Part shown: positions 1 to 11,241 of the stretch, piece by piece | Numbering within the stretch: position 1 is the stretch's first letter | Layout: every line of letters starts with the position of its first letter | Assembly: GCA_944474755.1 (NCBI GenBank) | Contig: OX104114.1 | Location: 43,713,070-43,777,069 of the forward strand | Source: Limnoperna fortunei | Lineage: Eukaryota > Mollusca > Bivalvia > Mytilida > Modiolidae | Reading direction: 5' to 3' | Length of the DNA: 64,000 bases | Made by a program: the position numbers and the translations under genes | Notes under the pieces: generated by a model | Seen by the model: only the letters and a program-made list of their open reading frames with translations | Databases searched by the model: none | Told to the model about the DNA's origin: nothing

Positions 1-266
1 GTACATTCTTTGATTGATCTACTAACAGTCTGTCAAAATACGTGTTGTACACTAATCTGATCTGATTCCCTATGTTAAACAATTTTTAGGCAATGAGAAA
101 ACATGTTGCACTTTGATATTCTTCCCAATTTATTCTAACATGAAACATCATATTCATTTTTTTATGCAAGTTATTAATTTATTTGGGCATTATATTGAGA
201 TAAGTGTAAAGCAGATTAATTTTATCTTTTAAGCTTATGATACACTAGTAAAATCATACCTTTCAG

Positions 267-361
267 CTGATATGGATAGCGGCCTCACATTGGCAAATAC
301 AATCTTTTGTTTGGGCTGTTCTGATAGCAAGCAAACCATCGCAGTTCGATACAAAAAGTAA
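267..361 (+). CDS. Candidate terminal coding exon of a gene entering from the left
   Basis: A consensus acceptor (pyrimidine run then CAG) at 258-266 is followed by 2 bases completing a split codon and 31 codons ending in TAA at 359-361. The peptide (DMDSGLTLANTIFCLGC... ending VRYKK) looks like ordered globular protein. Two overlapping AATAAA signals lie 43 bases past the stop, as expected for a last exon. I do not recognise the family. The upstream exons would lie outside the window, and another frame is also open through part of this stretch, so this is a moderate call. Confidence 0.42.
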
Positions 362-403
362 CCAAAGTAAGCTAAACAAAAACAGTTTTAAAATTGATCA
401 ATT

Positions 404-413
404 AATAAATAAA
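404..413 (+). terminator. Overlapping polyadenylation signals AATAAATAAA
   Basis: Two AATAAA hexamers share bases at 404-409 and 408-413, 43 bases downstream of the stop of the candidate terminal exon. In AT-rich DNA such hexamers also arise by chance, so the weight comes from the position. Confidence 0.4.
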
Positions 414-2203
414 ACAAGTTATTTGTATTCTATGGTAATATACAGACCCAAATTAGTTGTATCCCTCAATTTATCTGGCTTTATTAGTTTTTTTTCATCC
501 GGTCATCATTTTTCCTTGTATACCTCTTTTAAATTTCAGAAATTAATAACAATATATGATTCATCTACAACGTTATTATTAGTAAAGGTGCTATTAAAAA
601 AAATATTTATTTACACTTTTCAAGTCAACATACAATGTAATTAATACAGTAAAATGAGGTAAAAATGAAAGAATTTTGCACAATGCTGTCCACTACACCT
701 TGGGAGTTTAAAGAAGTAAACTTTCATTTCCCCAAAGTTTTGGAAAAGATGTCTTGGACATGATTGGATATCAAATAACTTCCAAGAGAATTCCATTAAT
801 AAGACTTCAGCTTAAAAGTAATGGATAAATATTGAAATTTTGGACAGATTCTTATGTGAACTACGTATTATAGTGCAGTAAACAAACTCATAATAATGAT
901 TTTCATTAGTGTAGTTCTAGTTCAGTAGTTAAACAAATAAACTAGAATATTAATCAATCTTTCTACAGTTAAGAGTTTACTATTTATATATAATAGTTAT
1001 AATTAGTGAAGATGAAGTTTGGGGATTAGTCTTAGGGATCACTGTTTGTGTCACTTTTATCACGTGTCTCATAAATCTACAACTACAAGAGAAATTGAAA
1101 TCTTGCTTGTACAGCTTCTCCATGATGAACCAGTAATGTGCACTAACTGTTTTTGTGGTTCTTAAACGGATACAAAATGAGCTTCTATACTTAAATTGTA
1201 TACTTCCAGTTTTACAGCACTATTACCAGTCTAGGAGAATTAAAACAATCATGCATAGCTCCATTTCTATGAACTGTTGATGTAATTCTTGTCCCTGTTA
1301 ACGTAACTTCTTTTAAAGATGAATATTTCTACAGTAAATGCAAGTGTCGTCACTTTTCACATTTAATCTTTCTAATTGTAGTACATTTTGACTGATGCAT
1401 TTCATTTTAACTTGGGGGGTATTCTTTTGCAGGCAACGCTACAGGAATGGAAGCATCACATCTAAACCAAATTTTGCATATTTCTAAAATATCCGACAAT
1501 AATATATTTGCATTTATGTTATGAAAAAATCGGACACGAAAGTCACAGCACTAGCTTGCTTGTTTCATAATTTACTTGTACCAATATACATCTTTACAGG
1601 TATATTGGTAAAAATAAAACATGAAACAGTTGCCCGTGGAAACTGTAACTAATAACACATTTTACATCTTTTCAATTTTTTTAAAAATACCGTATTAAGG
1701 TTGGTTTCTTTCAATGGTTCACTGATATCAATGCTAAACATAGCTTTTTGTTTTATTGTGTTTTCGTTATTAAATTAAATAAAGCTTGAATTCATGTAAA
1801 GCATGAAGTAAATAGTCTTTTTAAGGTATTGTCATAACTTTTCGTCCGCCATCGTCTTGTGTCTACATTCATTCAAACAATAAAGCAATGCTGGTCACAG
1901 CAAGTCATGTTCAGACATAAAGCACTTGCTCAAAAAATTCTCTGAGAAACAAATTGATGGATTAATTGAATATCATGTATCTCCAACAAACGTTTGCTTT
2001 GTTTAAATTCATGCAGAAAATTAAGCACGAATCAATGATTTAAAATGCTTTCCCGAAATAGGTGTATTTGTCTTTAATAATTTGTGTGTTCACTTGTAAC
2101 CCATAAGGGCTTTTGTAATGCAGACCTTAAATTGTTGTTTTCTGTGAAGCATTATGTTCTGTGTTTATTTATTTATAATTTAGTACCCTGTTTTTAGTTT
2201 TTT
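414..2203. other. AT-rich stretch with no recognisable gene
   Basis: I see no long open frame, no convincing splice pair and no repeat in this stretch. AATAAA motifs occur around 1774 and 1881 without an associated coding exon. Confidence 0.5.
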
Positions 2204-3556
2204 GTCTCACCTGCGACGAAAGTTGCTGGAGGCAAGACATATGTATGGGAATCCGGCGGCGGGAGCAGCGTAAACGCTTGGACATCTCGCTTCATATATT
2301 TGCAAGCATAAGCCCTAGGTCCATCAAATTTGGTCCAATGGTAGCTTATGGTGAGTACTTGCCAGTCAGTCACCCGACCTTGACCTCAGTTTCACGGTCC
2401 AGCGACTACATTAAAGTTTTTGGATTAAGCCAGTTCCTCTGTAACCATGCATGGTAGGATGATAATATTTGGTATATAGGTTGCTGATGAGAAGTACATG
2501 GCTGTCCGGTAGGTGTCACCTGACCTTGACCTCAATTTTAAGGTCCAACGACTATGTTAAAGTTTTTGGATTACGGCAGCTCCTCAATCCATGCATGGTA
2601 GGATGAAAATATTTGGTATATATGTTGCTGATGAGTAGTACATGGCTGTCTAGCAGGTGTCCCCTGACCTTGATCTCAATTTTACGGTCCAGCGACAACG
2701 TTAGTTTTTGGATAACGGCAGTTCCTCTGTAACCTTGCATGGTAGGCTGATTATATTTGGAATATAGGTTGCTGATAAGAAGTTCATGGCTGTCCGGTAG
2801 GTGTCACTTGACCTTGACCTCAATTTCACGGTCCAGCGACTACGTTAAAGTTTTTGGATTACGGCAGTTTCTCTAACAATGCTTGGTAGGATGATAATAT
2901 TTGGTATATAGGTTGCTGATGAGTAGAACATGGCTGTCTGGCAGGTGTCACCCGACCTTGATCTCAATTTCACGGTCGAGCGACAACGTTAGTTTTTTGA
3001 TAACGGCAGTTCCTCTATAACCTTGCATAGTATGATAATAATATTTGGAATATAGGTTGCTGATGAGTAGTACATGGCTGTCTGAAATGTGTCACCTGAC
3101 CTTCACCTGAATTTCACGGTCCAGCAACTACGTTAAGTTTTTGTATTAGGGAAGTTCCTCTGTAACCATGCATGGTAGGATAACTATACTTGGTATATAG
3201 GTTGCTGATGAGAAGTACATCACTGTCGTGTAGGTGTCAACTGACCTTGTCCTCAATTTCACGGTCAAGCGACTGCGTTAAAGGTTTTGTATTGGGGAAG
3301 TTCCTCTGTAACCATGCATGGTAGGATAACAATATTTTGTATATAGGTTGATGATAAATAGTACATGACTGTCTGGAAGGAGTCACCTTACTTTGACCTC
3401 AATTTCACGCTCCAGCGACTACGTTAAAGTTTTTGGATTAGGTCTGTTTCTTGGTAACCACGCATTTTGTATTTCAAATGATAACAATTTAATGCTATTT
3501 ACGTAATGCTTATGACGAAATTTATCTTCGTTACTGATGCGGAATGCAGGCGAGAC
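2204..3556 (+). mobile_element. Tandem-core hairpin-ended element, family A, copy 1
   Basis: This is one of three copies of the same family in the window (others at 43779-45070 inverted and 61137-62084). It begins with GTCTCACCTGCGACGAAAG, continues through a unique leader, then carries about eight tandem units of roughly 145 bp. Each unit contains the phrases CACGGTCCAGCGACTAC and GTAGGATGATAATATTTGG. It ends with a unique module closing on GCAGGCGAGAC, the inverted copy of the start. Similarity between copies continues about 25 bp further (to CCACACTTGTT near 3583), so the true end may be there. There is no coding capacity. The layout resembles the bivalve pearl-type, Helentron-derived non-autonomous elements. 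Confidence 0.8.
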
Positions 3557-4023
3557 ATTTTTTCTGTGTCCACACTTGTTTATCATTCGAAACACTCTTA
3601 TATGGATTCCTGCCTTCACTTTGACAGTTCAATTTATATTTTTTAAGCTAATACAAATAAAAAGAATAATACTAGTATGCCATTCCTTAAATACATTCAT
3701 ATATGGCTATCATATAACAATGTCTTATCTTCTACTACAACAATAGTGTGTAATTTCTTTAAGCTAAGAATTTGTTGTTAAACGATTAACCCATGACTGA
3801 TCAACAGACGATGAGGTACATTGAATTTTTTGAAACCGTTGCCAAACTGTATTGATCAAACTAGGATTTGCTTTAATTTTGTATTTACAAGTTTCCGTAG
3901 ACAACGAGCCTCGATGTTTATGACTACGAGTCTATTTAACTAAGATTGGACCAATAATTCATTCACTTAATTTAAAAAAAAAAGATGCAAATTACACCAC
4001 AAAGATCAAATGATTATATGGTT

Positions 4024-4200
4024 GTTCGTGGTTTATTGCCTCTTTCAGCAATTTTTTCAGCTATATCACGGAGTCCAGTAATACTTGTCAGAGGAATGAG
4101 GTGTACCCGTATACAACTCCGACCTTCGGCAGGAAAACTGAAAATCCTGATCTGCCGATAATATGTACGTTTTAATTTTAGCTGCGGCACTCTTAACGGC
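4024..4200 (-). mobile_element. SINE 3' part, decayed
   Basis: Read on the minus strand this matches the body and tail of the SINE at 4548-4803: an internal TTTTCCTGCCGAAGGTC phrase and, near the 3' end, GAAATAGCTGAAAAATTGCTGA-like sequence. The tRNA-like head is missing or unrecognisable. Confidence 0.55.
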
Positions 4201-4547
4201 TGCAAAGATTTACATTTATTATCTGATTTTCAGTTAACGTCAATTTCATTACCACATTATTTGTTTGTATATTTGCAAGTAGAGTTTAACGTCTTGAGTC
4301 TGTGTAACGGGATGATAACAAAAAGAGATACTGCAACATTAATAGATCAAAAGCGTTATGAAGGATGTCTCAACAAAAAATTAGTATTTCGTTCCTTTTA
4401 AACATCAGAGACTTAAACATGAAAGCTAAACAAATGGTATGCCAATATGCTGTTTCAAGATAGGTAGTTATATGTATCAGATCACGTCATTTATGATTTA
4501 TGGTATCACGTGATTATATTTTGGACACTTTTCTCAACGCACCGTCG

Positions 4548-4803
4548 GGGCCTCGCGATCGGTGGCCGAGTGGTTAAGGTAGTTCGTCTACTACTAATCA
4601 CGTGGTCTGTCAACAATGAGGTGGAGGGTTCGACTCTCACTGCATGCAGGGTATTCTCGACTCCAAAATTAAATGACAATGATTGCCAGTTTTCCTACTG
4701 AAGGTCTAGGGGTTTTCTCCGGGTACTCAGACTTCCTCTCACATTAAAAACTGGACGCCATGAAATAGCTGAAAAATTGCTAATAGTGGCGTTAAACACA
4801 ATT
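4548..4803 (+). mobile_element. tRNA-derived SINE (V-SINE / RUDI-like)
   Basis: The head holds a Pol III A box (TGGCCGAGTGG, from 4565) and a B box (GGTTCGACTC, 4627-4636) spaced like a tRNA. The body includes the phrase GGTTTTCTCCGGGTACTC, and the 3' end is GAAATAGCTGAAAAATTGC followed by GGCGTTAAACACAA. Molluscan genomes carry a widespread V-SINE family called RUDI with such a layout. The family name is my inference; the SINE structure is visible. Confidence 0.75.
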
Positions 4804-4950
4804 CAAACAAAATCTTCTTTTTACATCGTGTGAACAATATGAAACGGCATAAAACTCGAGCCCTGCTATAAATTTATTTTTAGTGTGGGCTTTGCACCCC
4901 TGCACAACACATAACAGGTTTCCTTGCCGCTTACCACTAAAAGTGCCCTT

Positions 4951-4980
4951 AATTCTATAAAACCGACGTTTTATAGAATT
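4951..4980. repeat. Perfect 13-bp inverted repeat with 4-base loop
   Basis: AATTCTATAAAAC and its exact reverse complement flank the loop CGAC. It stands alone, with no identified element around it. Confidence 0.7.
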
Positions 4981-6945
4981 TACCATTTCCACGTCCTCAA
5001 AGGGAGGAACGTCGCGAAAAAATTGCAAATTTGATATGTTATTCTGCAAATAAAAAGAAAAACTTGTGCCTCTTGATGCTTTATTGTATTTTCAATTGTT
5101 AAGTTTCTCCATTATACTTAACGGTGTAAAAATGCACTTATGGTGGTCCGCCATCTTGTCACTATCTCGTCACTAGATACTATAGAGATACCTTGACAGC
5201 CAAGAACCTAAAGGTCGCGTATGATAATTACGAGAAACGGTTAATAACAGAAGATTGATTGTATGTTTAAGGCGAGGTTCTAGAAATATGTTTGGTATTC
5301 CTGGTCTAAGCAAATACCCCTACTCTTGTAACAAGTAGTTCACTGGTTTAAAGACTTCTACTTAAGACTATGTCATGTATACATGTCCACAGCATTAACG
5401 TATGCTAAGATCATTTTGCAGAATGTGGCATGGATGGTAGTTTAATTGTAAGGAGACATCATTTTTCAGTTTTCATTTTCCCTTGAATATTAGATTGAAT
5501 TCTTTCCATAAATATGAATAAATTTTTCGTATTATTATTTTGTAACTTGTATCGTGTAATCAGAATATGCAAGTTATTAAACGAAACTTTTTTATACAAA
5601 ATATTTGCAGAGTTGACTATTTAAGAAATAACGGTCATTAAATGAAATATTTTTAAATACTGTTTTCGCGCATCAAAAGTTAATTTCATGTTTGGTACAT
5701 TTATTATTATCATTATTATTATTATTGTGCGTGTGCATTATACACAGTTTCCTAAATTTTACGTGTGAATATGTGTGTCAACGTGTCAGTTTTACGTTTC
5801 ATGTGACCTGGCATCTAAAGGTATTCGAAATCTTTTATACATCCTATGCTCTGACAGTGTATTTAAATCATACCTGTCCTTGGCAGGAGAGGGACTTGCC
5901 GTTTTTCGAATTACATTATTAACCTTTAATATGGTTAGCTTTTGAATTTGTCCGAATATTCATACTTCAATGTCAGCGTCAAATGATCTAGAAATTGCAG
6001 TAAACATCCTGTTTGTTTACCTGCTGTTAATTCTGTTAATTAACGTTCCTAATCGAGAAATGATTAACATTATGACGTATTTTGTAATGTTATCAGCAGC
6101 TGGTCATAATTCATCGCCCTAGTTTTTATATTCTTCAAACATAAAAGGCAGAAAGATATTTAAAAAACTGGATTATTTATCAGGTTATTGCGTCACAACC
6201 TGCAATCTCGTGGTAAATACTGCAATATGGCGACCTCCATATACAAAATTGTACCACATTTAATCCACTCTACAAGCGTAAGGGTAAAGAATACAATTAA
6301 ACATCAAAATGCAAATATGTTTCTTTTTTTTAAGAATATCATATTAAAATATATTATTTAAATTTTGCGAAGTTTCCCTTTCAACGAGAGCGATTATATC
6401 TCGAAAACGACGTATTATATATACCCAAACTCCAACAGAAAATTGAAGAAAATGATATACAAATGTATAACAGGTATAAATAGATATCACAATATTTAAT
6501 ACAATTTACGTAATAATTTGAATGGAAGACGATAAAACATACGTTTAAAATAGTACACAATTTATAACACAAACAAAGAAACAAGAAGCTTATGATACGG
6601 TTTTAACAGAAGATACAATTAACACATGCAATAAGTATGGAAAAGCTGTATGTGTATTTATTTTGCCTTGTCTAAACACAGATAGCTACTAAACAAAATT
6701 GGCACACACTATTTGTAACCTATCTCATAACCACGAAAATTGGAAAACTAGTTAACTTATAAAATTGTAAAAAATAACAAATTTAACGGTTTTCATACCA
6801 AGTTGTCAATTAATTGTAATATCAATTGTTATTTATGAAAACAACAACTCAAACTATATTAAAATGGTTACTTTGTGGTTTAAGCACATGATAATAATGA
6901 TTACTACATGGTTCAATGTGTAAAGGGATAATCGCCTGAACTAAA
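4981..6945. other. Spacer without identified genes
   Basis: AT-rich sequence. Short open frames here lack splice consensus or recognisable protein character. A TTATTA microsatellite-like run lies near 5700-5727. Confidence 0.5.
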
Positions 6946-7018
6946 TATCCATGGTCTAGTGTAAAGCGTATAATGTATGATCATGACACATTATACGCTT
7001 TACACTAGACCACGGATA
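6946..7018. repeat. Near-perfect 31-bp inverted repeat (foldback)
   Basis: The arms 6946-6976 and 6988-7018 differ at one position and enclose an 11-base loop that is itself partly palindromic (ATGATCATGA). It lies just past the predicted 3' end of the HEPN-nSTAND-ankyrin gene. It may be a miniature foldback transposon or a folded transcript end. Confidence 0.85.
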
Positions 7019-7136
7019 TACAGAATATGTTGTGGCAGCAAATTTCCTTGCAATAACAAATTGCATCTTATAGAACCCATCTCTCAAGCCCATTGTACTA
7101 GATAAATTGTACTTTCTTTGTTTTCATCTTATTGGT

Positions 7137-7142
7137 TTTATT
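7137..7142 (-). terminator. Candidate polyadenylation signal of the HEPN-nSTAND3-ankyrin gene
   Basis: TTTATT on the plus strand is AATAAA in the direction of the gene, about 550 bases past the stop codon. Use of this site would put the decayed ankyrin tail in the 3' UTR. Confidence 0.35.
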
Positions 7143-7239
7143 GTTGAGAGAACAAAAAATAACATAACTCATAACTGAAAAAGGTGGTTATGAATTAACA
7201 GTGATTCAATAAATTATACAGTTTCCGAATGCATTATGT

Positions 7240-7690
7240 ACGGTTATAGAATCTCTGTAATAGTAATGTAGCCTTCGTCTGATGCTATTAATAGTGATGA
7301 TAAACCATCTTTTTCACATAAAATAGCCCCAATTTCTGTGTTCATTTAGAAAACAACACAACCTTTTTTACCATTTAGTTATGATATTAACAATGATGAC
7401 TATCCATTATTTTCACACAAATTAACATCACAACTGTTAAAAAGCATCTGCTCAATTTTTTTGGCCTTTCTTGATGCTGCAAATATTGGAGATGCGCTAT
7501 AGTTGGAATAATTACTAACAATTAAATTGTTCAGTAAAACATCAACTCTGTATTTGTGTCCATTTAATTATACTGTCAACAAAAAATACCTATCCATCAT
7601 TTGTAGAACATGTCCACAATATAATTATGATCTATTTCTGATGTTGCATATATTGGCGATGCGCCGTTTTCATATTTTGTTAACATCAAC
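7240..7690 (-). pseudogene. Decayed ankyrin-repeat tail beyond the stop codon
   Basis: After the stop the 99-bp ankyrin period continues for four to five more units. Reverse-strand phrases such as GGCGCATCGCCAATATATGC and the CVDFLL-type segment remain readable, but the frame shifts a few codons past the stop and further stops follow. The similarity fades near 7240. This is an eroded extension of the neighbouring array: the stop at 7691-7693 falls exactly where intact repeats have K-(R/G/S)-VDVNK. Confidence 0.75.
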
Positions 7691-10600
7691 TTATTTGTTT
7701 ATTAAGAAATCAACACATTCTTTGTGTCCCTTTAATGATGCTATTATCAACGGTGAGTATCCATACTTTGTAATTATATTGACATCTCCTCCAATGTTAC
7801 ATAGCATCTCCAGAATAGTAGTGTGACCTTTCGCTGATGCTGCATGGATTGGTGATGCGCCATCGTTATTGACTTTATTAGCATCAACTCTTTTGGTCAG
7901 TAAGAAATCAACACAGTCTTTATGTCCATTCAATGATGCTTGCCATAACGGTGAGCATCCATCCTCATCGCATAGGTTGACATCCCCGCCACTGTTATAG
8001 AGCATCTCTATAATATTAGTGTGGCCTTTAGCACATGCTGCAAAAATTGGTGATGCCCCATTGTTTGTACATTTATTAATATCAACTCCTTTGCTCAGTA
8101 AGAAATCAACACAGTTTTTGTGTCCATTCAATGATGCTATAAACAATGGTGAGTATCCATCCTTTGTACTTAAATTGACATCTCCTCCAATGTTATACAG
8201 CATCTCCAGAATAGTAGTGTGACCTTTCGCTGATGCTGCATAGATTGGTGATGCGCCATCGCTATTAACTTTATAAGCATCAACTCTTTTGGTCAGTAAG
8301 AAATCAACACAGTCTTTATGTCCATTCAATGATGCTTGCCATAACGGTGAGCATCCATCATCATCGCATAGGTTGACATCCCCTCCACTGTTACATAGCA
8401 TCTCTATAATATTAGTGTGGCCTTTAGCGGATGCTGCACAAATTGGTGATGCCCCATTGTTTGTACATTTATTAATATCAACTCCTTTGCTCAGTAAGAA
8501 ATCAACACAGTCTCTTTGTCCATTCAACGATGCTATAAACAATGGTGAGAATCCATTCTTTAAATACACATTGACATCTCCCCCTCTGTTATAGAGCATC
8601 TCCAGAATAGAAGTGTGACCTTTTTCTGATGCTGCATAGATTGGTGATGCGCCATGTATGTTACATTTATTAACATCAGCTCTTTTGCTCAGTAAGAAAT
8701 CAACACAGTTTTTGTGTCCATTAAATGATGCTAGCAACAATGGTGAGCATCCATTCTTTACACACAAATTGACATCACCTCCACTGTTATAGAGCATTTT
8801 CAGAATAGTAGTGTGACCGTTCTGTGATGCTACATAGATTGGTGATGCGCCATCGTTAGTACATTTATTAACATCAACGCTTTTGCTCAGTAAGAAATCA
8901 ACACAATCTTCGTGTCCATTTAATGATGCTATTATCAACGGTGAGTATCCATACTTTGTACTTAAATTGACATCTCCTCCAAAGTTAAATAGCATCTCCA
9001 GAATAGTAGTGTGACCTTTCGCTGATGCCACATGGATTGGTGATGTGCCTTCGTTATTAACTTTATTAACAGCAACTCTTTTGGTCAGAAAGAAATCAAC
9101 ACATTCTTTATGTCCATTCAATGATGCTTGCCATAACGGTGAGCATCCATCCTCATCGCATAGGTTGACATCCCCGCCACTGTTATAGAGCATCTCTATA
9201 ATATTAGTGTGGCCTTTAGCACATGCTGCAAAAATTGGTGATGCCCCATTGTTTGTACATTTATTTACATCAACACTTTTGCTCAGTAAGAAATCAACAC
9301 AATCGTCGTGTCCATTTAATGATGCTGTCAACAATGGTGCGTGTCCATTTTTATTACACAAATTGACATCTCCTCCACTGTTATAGAGCATCTCTATAAT
9401 ATTAGTGTGACCGTTCTTTGATGCTACATAGATTGGTGATGCTCCATCGTTACTACATTTATTAACATCAACGCTTTTGCTCAGTAAGAAATCAACACAG
9501 TCCTTGTGTCCATTTAGTGATGCTACCAACAATGGCGAGAATCCATTCTTCAAATACAAATTGACATCTGCTCCACATTTATAGAGCATTTCCATGATAT
9601 TAGAGTGGCCGTTTATTGATGCTAAATAGATTGGTGATTCGCCATTGTTAGTACATTTATTAACATCAACTCCTTTGCCCAGTAAGAAATCAACACAGTT
9701 TTTTTGTCCGGTTAAGGATGCCATCGACAAGGGTGAGTATCCACCCTTTGCACACAAATTGACATCTCCTCCACTTTTATGAAGCATCTCTAGAATATGA
9801 ATGTGACCTTTTCCAGCAACTACAAACAGTGATGATGCACCATTGACGTCACATTCATTAACATTAGCTTCTTTGTTCAGTAAAAAGTCAACACAGTCTT
9901 TGTGTCCATTAAATGATGCTGCCCACAATGGTGAGCGTCCATCGTTATTACACTTGTTAATATTTCCACCCTTTAGAAACAAAATTTTAAGAATATCGAT
10001 ATATCCGTTTTGTGAGGACACGTATGTGGGCCTGTTACCATATTGATCTGCCTTATTCACATTATGCTCAATGCATTCTAAAACGTTAATTAGTTTTGAC
10101 CGATACAGTTTAAATTTCATTTGAAAGGCTGAGAATACTTCATGGACTTTACTTTCAATTATGTCTTGCTTTATTCGTTCGAAGAAAATATTTTCCATAT
10201 CTGTTGGAATTATAATTTTGCCATATGCAACTTTTTCTCTGATGGACTGTAATAAAGCGCGATCACAAAGTAAGCGACTGTCAGCAAATTGTACAATACA
10301 CTCCATCATAGTTGAAGATACATGAGTACAATAAATATCAAACATATAGTCATGAATACTTTTGAATCCGGTGTCCGTTTTAGAAAAAAACGATCCTACC
10401 ATTGATTCAAACTGTTTTGAAATTGTAATTCTTGGAGTGTTTATTTCACAGGAGAACAACACGGCTTTAAATAGTTTATTTACTTGGACATTTAATCGGG
10501 ATGTAAATATATCAAAAGGCACACAATCATTATACATAACACATAAAGCAATACATGCATACTTAGTCTTGTCTGGTTTCTTTTTTAACTCGGATAATTC

Positions 10601-11241
10601 AGTTTCAATGTAAATCTTAGGCTGTTCAAAGAACACAGTTCCTTTATCTGCGTGATCTTTGAACAATAAACAAAGTAAGGGAAAACAATCGGATTTCTTT
10701 ACAGTATCATCACTGAGGCCTGCTATTACTTCCTCTGATAAATATTTTCTACTAATCATACGCTTTTCAGTAACAGACAATTGGTGGCTGCCAGACAAAT
10801 CACACACATTGACTTTATCAAGAGATAAATGTTTAAAGAACAAATCATTATAAATTTGCAATCTACATGTGAAAATGCACTTTGATGAAGAAGCCTTAAA
10901 AATTTCATTAATTTTTTCTTCATTTCGTTCCCATTCTTCAATCTCATTATAAGAAAAATTATACTTTCCAAAAAAGTCATCAATATAGAAAACTTGTCGC
11001 GTTTTTTTAGAACAGTACTTCACCATATCTGATGCTGTTGTTAAAGGTATTATGTCATATCCCTTTTCTTTCATGGATAACAGTACATGTTGAGAAGTGA
11101 ACGATTTTCCGCAACCGGGGGATCCTGTAATTATGACAACGTTATCTTTATTGATTATCTCTAAAATAGCTTTATAGGCATGTGTTTCCACAAATCGTTC
11201 ATGTCTGGGTATCCATCGGTTGATCATACTCACAATCTGTT
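7691..11241 (-). CDS. Exon 5: nSTAND3 NTPase and ankyrin array
   Basis: A TTTGTATTGCAG acceptor precedes the exon. Its first two bases complete a GAA codon begun in exon 4, giving ...NIR-E-QIVSMINRW..., the usual run into an nSTAND3 domain. The frame is also open upstream to a stop at 11267-11269 but has no ATG before 11227, so a single-exon gene starting at 11227 would lack HEPN. The phase match to exon 4 makes the spliced form far more likely. The ankyrin part (about 10050 to 7691) alternates two repeat types: one with GHT-I-EML-GGDVNLC and one with GHKDCVDFLLSK-VDVNKC. Confidence 0.9.

Noticed and set aside
2204..3556. CRISPR-like array
   Set aside because: Units are about 145-bp direct repeats without unique spacers, in a eukaryotic genome; they are the core of a mobile element.
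4563..4640. A functional tRNA gene
   Set aside because: A and B boxes are present, but the cloverleaf is incomplete and a SINE body follows directly.
7527..10046. Several plus-strand open frames with repeated MS-KKSTQSLCPFNDA-like peptides
   Set aside because: They are antisense shadows of the ankyrin repeats; the periodic peptide mirrors the 99-bp unit and has no start or splice logic.
11227..11233. A single-exon gene starting at GTG 11233 or ATG 11227
   Set aside because: GTG is not a normal animal start, and an acceptor with the correct phase lies at 11242; the HEPN exons upstream join perfectly.
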